DNA from: an uncultured Leucobacter sp.
Lineage (GTDB): Bacteria; Actinomycetota; Actinomycetes; Actinomycetales; Microbacteriaceae
Reading direction: 5' to 3'
Assembly (NCBI GenBank): GCA_937872275.1
Contig: CALMSE010000099.1
Coordinates: forward strand, 1-19,336
DNA length: 19,336 nt
This document shows, one piece after another, positions 14,355-19,336 of the stretch (the stretch's first letter is position 1; every line of letters begins with the position of its first letter). Below the pieces are notes generated by a model. That model ran no database searches, was not told the DNA's origin, and saw only the letters and a program-made list of their open reading frames with translations. The position numbers were made by a program, and so were the translations under genes.

Positions 14355-14371
14355 CCGGGGTGGCATCCCGG
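14355..14371 (+). terminator. Weak hairpin after the aminotransferase
   Basis: CCGGG (14355-14359) and CCCGG (14367-14371) can pair around a 7-nt loop, four bases after the stop. The stem is short and has no T-run, but it is the only candidate before the next gene's promoter. Confidence 0.3.
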
Positions 14372-14389
14372 CGCCGCGCGATGCGCCGC

Positions 14390-14395
14390 TAGAGT
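14390..14395 (+). promoter_or_regulatory. -10 box placing the transcript start on the araC-type GTG
   Basis: TAGAGT matches TANNNT and ends 6 nt before the GTG at 14402. Since -10 boxes usually lie 6-8 nt before the start site, the RNA would begin at or beside the initiation codon, making a leaderless message. No -35 consensus and no ribosome binding site are visible. Confidence 0.55.
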
Positions 14396-14401
14396 TGCCC
14401 C

Positions 14402-15325
14402 GTGGGGGAGAAGACCGCGGCGGAGCTCGAGGGACTCGGGGACCGCTCGATCACCGTCTACGGTCAGGGCGATCTGGTGCGCACCGGCGTGCGCGGCGTC
14501 GGCGGCGAGCTCGGAATGGCGGCCAGGGTGCGCGCCTTCGGCGCGATCCTCGTCATCGGGGCGGGCGGCACCGGCAGCGAGTTCGAGCGCCGCCCGCTGC
14601 GACCCGGCCTGCCGACGATCGACATCATCTTCGTGCAGCGGGGCGAATTCGCCTACCTCCACGGCGGCGAGTGGATCACCACGCGCGGCCCGCTGCTGGT
14701 CGCCCCGAGCGGTCTGCCGAACCGCGCCCGCGTCGAGGGGCCGTGGCGCTTCGTCGTGGCCCGGATCCCGCGCGAGCTGCTGCTGCCCTACGTGCCGATG
14801 CTCTCCGACGAGGTGCGCGTCTACGAGGAGCTCACGGTGCCGGAGCGCGCGATGGAGGCGTTCCTGGCGCAGTCGGTCGAAAGCGATCAGGAGGTCACCC
14901 CGAACGAGAGCCGCACGGTCGACCGCATGGTGCTCGAGATGGCCGGCGCGCTGCTGCGCGCACGGCAGGGCGACGGGTGGATCCCCGGCTCCCCGCGCGC
15001 GGTGGTGCGCGATCGGGCGCTGGCGGTGATCGCGAAGCGGGCCGCGGACCCGCGACTCGAACCCGCGGTCGTCGCGCGCGATGCGGGCGCTTCGCTGCGG
15101 CATCTGCAGAGCGTGTTCGCGGAGACCGGTACCTCGGTCGCCGACGAGATCCGCCGCGAGCGCGCGCGGGTCGCGCGGTCCGCGCTGCAGGATCCGCGCT
15201 TCGACGGGCTGTCGGTCGAGGAGCTCGCCCGGCGGTCGGGCTTCGGGTCGGGCGTCACCATGCGCCGCGCGCTCGGAGACATCTACCGGCTGAGCCCCCG
15301 CGAACTGCGCGGGGGCAGGGCCTGA
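14402..15325 (+). CDS. AraC-family transcriptional regulator (probable leaderless mRNA)
   Basis: This 307-residue regulator has an N-terminal AraC-type sensing (cupin-like) region of about 190 residues (TIDIIFVQRGEFAYLHGGEW). The C-terminal double helix-turn-helix occupies about 216-307: first motif VVARDAGASLRHLQSVFAE, linker DEIRRERARVARSAL, second motif LSVEELARRSGFGSGVTMRR, ending in YRLSPRELR. The GTG start at 14402 lacks a ribosome binding site but is preceded by a well-placed -10 box. It lies between the aminotransferase and the hydrolase pair, and could control either. Repeats just upstream of the hydrolase promoter (15362-15396), spaced like AraC-family half-sites, favour the hydrolases. 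A stable hairpin overlaps its last codons. Confidence 0.88.
   Translation: MGEKTAAELEGLGDRSITVYGQGDLVRTGVRGVGGELGMAARVRAFGAILVIGAGGTGSEFERRPLRPGLPTIDIIFVQRGEFAYLHGGEWITTRGPLLVAPSGLPNRARVEGPWRFVVARIPRELLLPYVPMLSDEVRVYEELTVPERAMEAFLAQSVESDQEVTPNESRTVDRMVLEMAGALLRARQGDGWIPGSPRAVVRDRALAVIAKRAADPRLEPAVVARDAGASLRHLQSVFAETGTSVADEIRRERARVARSALQDPRFDGLSVEELARRSGFGSGVTMRRALGDIYRLSPRELRGGRA
15294..15316 (+). terminator. Perfect 9-bp hairpin inside the end of the araC-type gene
   Basis: GCCCCCGCG (15294-15302) and its exact complement CGCGGGGGC (15308-15316) flank a 5-nt loop. The hairpin lies within the last codons (PRELRGG), 7 nt before the stop. It is very stable. It has no T-run, so termination is inferred. 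Confidence 0.45.
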
Positions 15326-15332
15326 TCGGGGA

Positions 15333-15356
15333 CCGGCGTGACGACCGGAGCGCCGG
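15333..15356 (+). terminator. Second, weaker inverted repeat after the araC-type gene
   Basis: CCGGCG (15333-15338) and CGCCGG (15351-15356) can pair around a 12-nt spacer just after the stop. Together with the stronger hairpin at 15294-15316 it may stop read-through into the hydrolase promoter region. Confidence 0.25.
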
Positions 15357-15361
15357 GCGCG

Positions 15362-15396
15362 GCATTCTGCGCGACTCGCGATCAGAATGCGCAACT
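15362..15396. promoter_or_regulatory. Candidate operator: inverted repeat plus 20-bp-spaced direct repeats
   Basis: GCATTCTG (15362-15369) and CAGAATGC (15383-15390) form a perfect 8-bp inverted repeat. Superimposed are direct repeats TGCGCGACT (15368-15376) and TGCGCAACT (15388-15396), spaced 20 bp, close to two helical turns. Such direct repeats are typical of AraC-family binding, and the araC-type gene ends 36 nt upstream. Confidence 0.5.
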
Positions 15397-15422
15397 GCGC
15401 TCGGGGCGGCCTGCCGACCCCC

Positions 15423-15428
15423 TATTCT
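15423..15428 (+). promoter_or_regulatory. Candidate -10 box for the hydrolase genes
   Basis: TATTCT is a good -10 match, one of the few AT-rich spots in the area. No -35 consensus is present 17 nt upstream. The downstream direct repeat (15388-15396) ends just before the -35 position, as expected for activator-dependent promoters. The leader would be about 70 nt. Confidence 0.45.
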
Positions 15429-15503
15429 ATGACCCGGGATCCCGTCGCCGGGCCGTGCCCGGGCGCGCGGACGAGGGGGCGGGTGGGCGATGAGAGGGAG
15501 ACG

Positions 15504-17033
15504 ATGGGCAATCGGATGACGCAGAGGATCGCGGCGCTCGCCGCAGGGGCCGCCGCCGCGGCGCTGGTGCTGAGCGGCTGCGCGGCGGGCTCGGCCGGCT
15601 CGGGCGACCCGGCCACCGAGAGCGACCGGCAGCGGGAGGCCTTCCCCGCCCTGTACGCGCAGACCATCGAGTGGGGCGAGTGCGACGACGACTTCTCGCT
15701 CGAGGCCGACCAGATCGACCGGCTCGAGGAGCTGGGCGGATCGCCGGCCGATTTCCGCTGCGCGATGATCGAGGCGCCGTTCGACTGGGACGACCCTGAC
15801 CTCGCGGAGACGATCGAGCTCGCCGTCGTGCACATCCCGACGGCCGGCGAGGGGCGAGACGGCGTGCTCTTCGGCAACCCGGGGGGACCCGGCGCGAGCG
15901 GCCTGGAATACGTCTACGACATGACGGTCGCCCCGGGCTTCGACGAGGTCATGCGGCACTACGACCTCGTCGGCTTCGACCCGCGCGGCATCGGCCGCAG
16001 CACGCCCATCGAGTGCGAGACCTTCTCCGACCTCCCCTCGGTGCAGATCGCCTCGTGCGCGGAGGAGGAGCCCCTGGCGCGCACGATGGGCACCTCGCAG
16101 GTGGCGCGCGACATGGAGCTGCTGCGGCAGCTCATGGACGACGAGCGGATGCACTACCTCGGCTACTCCTACGGCACGATGCTCGGCGCCACCTACTCCA
16201 CGCTGTTCCCCGAACGTGTCGGGCGCATGGCGCTCGACAGCGCCGAGGCCGCGGGGTGGGCCGGGCTCGTGGGCAGCTTCGACCAGTTCCGGGCGATCGC
16301 GCTCGCGATCGACGAGCTGTTCACCGAGTGCGGCACCCGCTACGAGGTCGAGGTGTGCCCCTTCGCCGACTCCGACGCACTGCTGGCGGCCATGCAGCGC
16401 TTGAGCGATGATCCGCTGCTCGCGAGCGACGGCACCGAGGTGGACGGCGGCATGCTCTACGGCTACTTCGTCTCCGGCCTCTACCAGCGCACGGTCGGGC
16501 GCGAGATCGTGCTCGACACCACTGCGCTCGCCCTGTTCGGCGACCAGGGCGCGATCGACCGCCTGGCCGAGGCGATGAGCGGCGGCGGCGCGGCGGTCGG
16601 CCTGGCCGGCACGATGGTGAGGTGCCACTCCTTCCCCGCGGACCCCGACGTGATGGGCCTGCTCGAGCACATCGAGGAGCTGGGCCTGCCGCAGCTGCTG
16701 GGCGGCCCGGAGATCACCGACGACACGGTCGCGGACTTCATCAACCTCAAGTGCTTCGCGCTCGCCGAGAGCGGCGATGACATCACCGACTCCTTCTCGG
16801 GTTCGCCCGACGCGCCGATCCTCGTCGTCGGCATCACGGGCGACCACGCCACGCACTACGAGGGCGCGAAGGAGCTCGTCGAACAGCTCGGCAACGCGCG
16901 GCTGCTGACGCTCGAGGGCACGGGTCACGGCGCCTCGTTCATGGGCCGCTCGAGCTGCGCCGACGAGGCGGTGGCCGCCTACCTGGTGCGCGGCGAGCTG
17001 CCCGCGGAGGGCGCCGTCTGCACCGATGACTGA
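15504..17033 (+). CDS. Lipoprotein alpha/beta-hydrolase, tripeptidyl-aminopeptidase type (copy 1)
   Basis: This is a 509-residue secreted, membrane-anchored hydrolase of the peptidase S33 / TAP family. Family members remove N-terminal di- or tripeptides or cleave small esters outside the cell. The signal peptide ends in the lipobox L23-S24-G25-C26. The oxyanion-hole segment NPGGPGASG is at 125-133, the nucleophile S222 in GYSYG, the acid D447 in ITGDHATHY, and H475 in GTGHGASF. Conserved cysteines near the C-terminus (SSCADEA, AVCTDD) match the TAP-like C-terminal domain. GAGAGGGAG lies just before the ATG; the in-frame ATG at 15516 is a less likely start. The earlier open frame is non-homologous. 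A paralogue follows 51 nt later. The true substrate is unproven. Confidence 0.88.
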   Translation: MGNRMTQRIAALAAGAAAAALVLSGCAAGSAGSGDPATESDRQREAFPALYAQTIEWGECDDDFSLEADQIDRLEELGGSPADFRCAMIEAPFDWDDPDLAETIELAVVHIPTAGEGRDGVLFGNPGGPGASGLEYVYDMTVAPGFDEVMRHYDLVGFDPRGIGRSTPIECETFSDLPSVQIASCAEEEPLARTMGTSQVARDMELLRQLMDDERMHYLGYSYGTMLGATYSTLFPERVGRMALDSAEAAGWAGLVGSFDQFRAIALAIDELFTECGTRYEVEVCPFADSDALLAAMQRLSDDPLLASDGTEVDGGMLYGYFVSGLYQRTVGREIVLDTTALALFGDQGAIDRLAEAMSGGGAAVGLAGTMVRCHSFPADPDVMGLLEHIEELGLPQLLGGPEITDDTVADFINLKCFALAESGDDITDSFSGSPDAPILVVGITGDHATHYEGAKELVEQLGNARLLTLEGTGHGASFMGRSSCADEAVAAYLVRGELPAEGAVCTDD

Positions 17034-17084
17034 GCCGGGGCCGAGGGCGTGCGAACGACCGGGTGGAGTGAGCAGGGGGAGCGC

Positions 17085-18605
17085 ATGGGCGCGCAGATGA
17101 CGCAGAGGATCGCGGCGCTCGCCGCCGGGGCCGCGGTCGCGGTGCTCGTGCTGAGCGGCTGCGCCCCCGAGACCGGGGCTCGCGACCGGGGAGAGAGTGC
17201 GGCGCAGCGGCAGGCCTTCCCCGCGGTCTACGAGCAGAGCGTCGAGTGGCGGGAGTGCGACTCCTCGCTGGGCTACCGCGACGGGGTCGAGGAACTGCTC
17301 ACCGAGCAGGGCGCGCGGGTCGACGGCATGCGCTGCGCGCTGGTCGATGTACCGCTCGACTGGAACGACCCGGAGAACCCCGAAACCATTCGGCTGTCGA
17401 CCGTGCGCGTCCCGGCCACCGGCGACGAGCCGATCGGTACGCTGCTGAGCAATCCGGGCGGCCCCGGCGCCAGCGGCATCGACTTCGCGCTCGGCATGAC
17501 GATCCAGGAGAGCTTCGCGGCGGTGCAGGAGCACTATGATCTGCTCGGCTTCGACCCGCGCGGCATGGGGCGCAGCACGCCGCTGGAGTGCGAGAGCGAG
17601 AGCACGATCTTTGAGCTGGAACTCGCGATGTGCGCTGATCAGGATCCGCTCGCCTCGTCGATGGGCAGCGCCCAGGTGGCGCGCGACATGGAGCTGCTGC
17701 GGCATCTCGTGGGCGACGACACGATGCACTACCCCGGGTTCTCCTACGGCACGGTGATCGGCGCGAGCTACGCGACGATCTTCCCCGAGCGCGTGGGGCG
17801 CCTGCTGCTCGACAGCGCGTGGCCGAGCGACTGGTCGAGCCCGCTCGGCAGCTACGAGCAGCACGCGGCGATATCCGGGGCGCTCGCCGAATTGCTCGCG
17901 CAGTGCGGCGTCGAGTACGAGGTGGCGGCGTGCCCCATGGGCGGCGAGGACGCACTGGTGCAGACGATGCAGCAGCTCACGGCGCAGCCGTTGACCGCGA
18001 CCGATGGCACCCGTGTCGACGGCGACATGCTCTCTGGCTACCTCACCATGTCGCTGTACCGATTGCCCGCCGGTCGCGAGGACGCGCTCGATGCGGTCGG
18101 TCGCGCACTGGGCGGCGAGCAGCAGGCCGTCGACGACATCGCCGCGGCGATGAGCGGTGGCGGGGCCAGGGTGAGCCTGAGCGGCATGGTCGTGCGCTGC
18201 CTCTCGGCGCCCCGCGACGCGAACCTCGTCGGTCTCGTCGACTTCATCGAGGCCAACGGCCTGCCGCGACTGCTCGGCGGCCCCGAGATCACCGACGACA
18301 CGCTGCGTCAGTTCGTCGACCTGAAGTGCGAGGCGCTGCCCGACAGCGGCGAGGACTTCCTGGCGTTCTCGAACGACGGCGACGCCCCGATCCTCGTGAT
18401 CGGGGTCACCGGCGACCACGCCACCCCCTACGCGGGAGCCCAGCAGCTCGTGTCCGAGCTCGGCAACGCGCGGTTGCTCACCCTCGAGGGCCGGGGCCAC
18501 ATCGCCTCCTTCCAGAATCGCTCCAGCTGCGCCGACGCCGCGGCGATCGCCTACCTCGTCGACGGCGAGCTGCCGCCGGAGGGCACCGTCTGCGCCGACG
18601 ACTGA
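17085..18605 (+). CDS. Lipoprotein alpha/beta-hydrolase, tripeptidyl-aminopeptidase type (copy 2)
   Basis: This 506-residue paralogue of the preceding gene is about half identical by eye and collinear throughout. The signal peptide is nearly the same, with lipobox cysteine C26. Catalytic residues are S220 in GFSYG, D444 in VTGDHATPY and H472 in GRGHIASF; the oxyanion segment is NPGGPGASG. The ATG at 17085 is chosen over an upstream in-frame GTG (17049) because it aligns with copy 1 and follows GGGGGAG. The mature N-terminus and the segment around the substrate-cap region (about 240-330) diverge most, suggesting different specificity. The 51-nt gap has no hairpin, so both copies are probably co-transcribed. 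Confidence 0.88.
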   Translation: MGAQMTQRIAALAAGAAVAVLVLSGCAPETGARDRGESAAQRQAFPAVYEQSVEWRECDSSLGYRDGVEELLTEQGARVDGMRCALVDVPLDWNDPENPETIRLSTVRVPATGDEPIGTLLSNPGGPGASGIDFALGMTIQESFAAVQEHYDLLGFDPRGMGRSTPLECESESTIFELELAMCADQDPLASSMGSAQVARDMELLRHLVGDDTMHYPGFSYGTVIGASYATIFPERVGRLLLDSAWPSDWSSPLGSYEQHAAISGALAELLAQCGVEYEVAACPMGGEDALVQTMQQLTAQPLTATDGTRVDGDMLSGYLTMSLYRLPAGREDALDAVGRALGGEQQAVDDIAAAMSGGGARVSLSGMVVRCLSAPRDANLVGLVDFIEANGLPRLLGGPEITDDTLRQFVDLKCEALPDSGEDFLAFSNDGDAPILVIGVTGDHATPYAGAQQLVSELGNARLLTLEGRGHIASFQNRSSCADAAAIAYLVDGELPPEGTVCADD

Positions 18606-18685
18606 AGCCATGCGCGGCCGACCCGAGCAGCCCTGCAGCCGTTCGCGATCCTCGCCGAGCGCGACGGTCGGGCGATCGAGCCCGG
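18606..18685. other. Convergent gap between hydrolase copy 2 and the MATE gene
   Basis: Eighty bases separate two facing stop codons. Only a loose pair CCGACC/GGTCGG with a loop of over 40 nt is seen. No convincing terminator or other element is recognised. Confidence 0.4.
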
Positions 18686-19336
18686 TCAGACGCCGAGCCG
18701 CACCCAGCGTCCGCCGCGGGCCCTGAGCCCCAGCGTGGCCGCCCGGGCGAGCATGAACGCGATCGCGAACGCCGCGGTGAGGGCCGTGAGCGCCGCGGCG
18801 CCGCTCGGCACGAGCGCGGTCACGGCCCAGAGCACGGGCAGGTAGGCGGCGAGGTTCACGAGGCTCGTCCAGGCGAGGTAGCGGGCGTCGCCCGCGCCCA
18901 TCAGCACGCCGTCGAGCACGAAGACGAGGCCGCCGAGCGGCAGCGAGAGGCCGAGCACCGCGAGGGCGGGCGGCAGCACGGCGAGCACCTCGGGATCATT
19001 CGTGAAGACGCGGCCGAGCACGGGGCTCGCGAGCGCCAGCGCGACGCCGATCGCCGCCCCGCAGCCGACGCCCCAGAACACGGTGCGCCGCAGCACGGCC
19101 CGCGCCCGTTCGGGGCGCCGGGCGCCGAGCGCGTCGCCGATGAGCGCCTGCGCGGCGATCGCGAGGGCGTCGAGGGCGAAGGCCGCGGTCGAGAACACGG
19201 TGAACACCACCTGGTACCCGGCCGTGGCCGCCGTGCCGTGGCTCGCCGCCGCGAGCACGGTGATCATGAGCGCCGCGCGCAGCCCGATCGTGCGCACGAA
19301 CAGCCACCCGCCGCTGCGCCCCGCCCGGCCGAGGCC
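18686..19336 (-). CDS. MATE-family multidrug/metabolite exporter, C-terminal part (runs off window)
   Basis: The reading frame is open to the right edge of the window. The 216 residues present are the C-terminal half of a polytopic transporter with about six hydrophobic segments. ALDALAIAAQALIGDALGARRPERAR is the repeated MATE motif in which a helix is followed by GxxLGARRxxRAR. The later VLDGVLMGAGDARYLAWTSLVN and the closing helix followed by a basic tail also fit the DinF-like MATE branch. Such proteins export cationic drugs or metabolites using Na+ or H+ gradients. The true start lies beyond the window; an in-frame GTG at 19297 is internal. It converges on hydrolase copy 2, so it belongs to a separate unit. 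Confidence 0.85.
   Translation of the reverse strand, partial: GLGRAGRSGGWLFVRTIGLRAALMITVLAAASHGTAATAGYQVVFTVFSTAAFALDALAIAAQALIGDALGARRPERARAVLRRTVFWGVGCGAAIGVALALASPVLGRVFTNDPEVLAVLPPALAVLGLSLPLGGLVFVLDGVLMGAGDARYLAWTSLVNLAAYLPVLWAVTALVPSGAAALTALTAAFAIAFMLARAATLGLRARGGRWVRLGV

Noticed and set aside
15255..18611. A minus-strand open frame of more than 1,100 codons across both hydrolase genes
   Set aside because: Its translation is Arg/Ala/Val/His-rich without domains, and the opposite strand carries two complete hydrolases with catalytic motifs. Long antisense frames are expected at this GC content.
18616..18677. CCGACC/GGTCGG pair as a bidirectional terminator between the hydrolase and MATE genes
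   Set aside because: The loop would exceed 40 nt and the inner sequence does not fold convincingly.

Overview
This window is a very GC-rich (about 70% by eye), densely coded stretch of a high-GC Gram-positive chromosome. Third codon positions are almost all G or C, lipoprotein signals are frequent, and TAP-type S33 hydrolases and a probable leaderless transcript are present. Together these point to an actinobacterium, most plausibly of the Microbacteriaceae; the genus is a guess. I see no rRNA, tRNA, CRISPR array, transposase or phage gene.

Region 1 (1-6847, + strand) looks like an aromatic-catabolism operon. Maleylacetate reductase and hydroxyquinol 1,2-dioxygenase make up the lower hydroxyquinol (1,2,4-trihydroxybenzene) pathway. 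They are followed by a complete five-part ABC importer of the branched-chain-amino-acid (HAAT/Liv) type: lipoprotein receptor, two ATPases and two permeases. Short gaps or overlaps join the genes, so the importer probably feeds an aromatic precursor to the pathway. A G-run tract separates it from the convergent next gene.

Region 2 (6927-14351) holds a YtcJ-like amidohydrolase (-), an MgtE magnesium channel (-), a LysR regulator (-), and the divergent pair APC permease and HemL-like class III aminotransferase (+). The main new observation is a near-identical 18-bp palindrome (CGCGAA-N6-TTCGCG), found once upstream of the amidohydrolase and once in the lysR/permease divergent region. In both places it sits exactly 9 nt upstream of a plausible -35 box followed by a 17-nt spacer and a -10-like hexamer. 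This suggests one regulator, perhaps the LysR protein, switches on uptake, hydrolysis and transamination of one nitrogenous compound, with mgtE lying inside the regulon but having its own long structured leader.

Region 3 (14402-18605, + strand) has an AraC-type regulator that is probably translated from a leaderless GTG. It is followed by two tandem, paralogous lipoprotein alpha/beta-hydrolases of the tripeptidyl-aminopeptidase (S33/TAP) type. Between the regulator and the first hydrolase are an inverted repeat and 20-bp-spaced direct repeats just upstream of a candidate promoter.

Region 4 (18686-19336, - strand) is the C-terminal half of a MATE-family multidrug exporter that runs off the window. 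Intergenic stretches are short; the only one over 300 bases (10031-10336) holds a strong hairpin after lysR, a candidate mgtE promoter and a perfect 10-bp inverted repeat in the mgtE leader.
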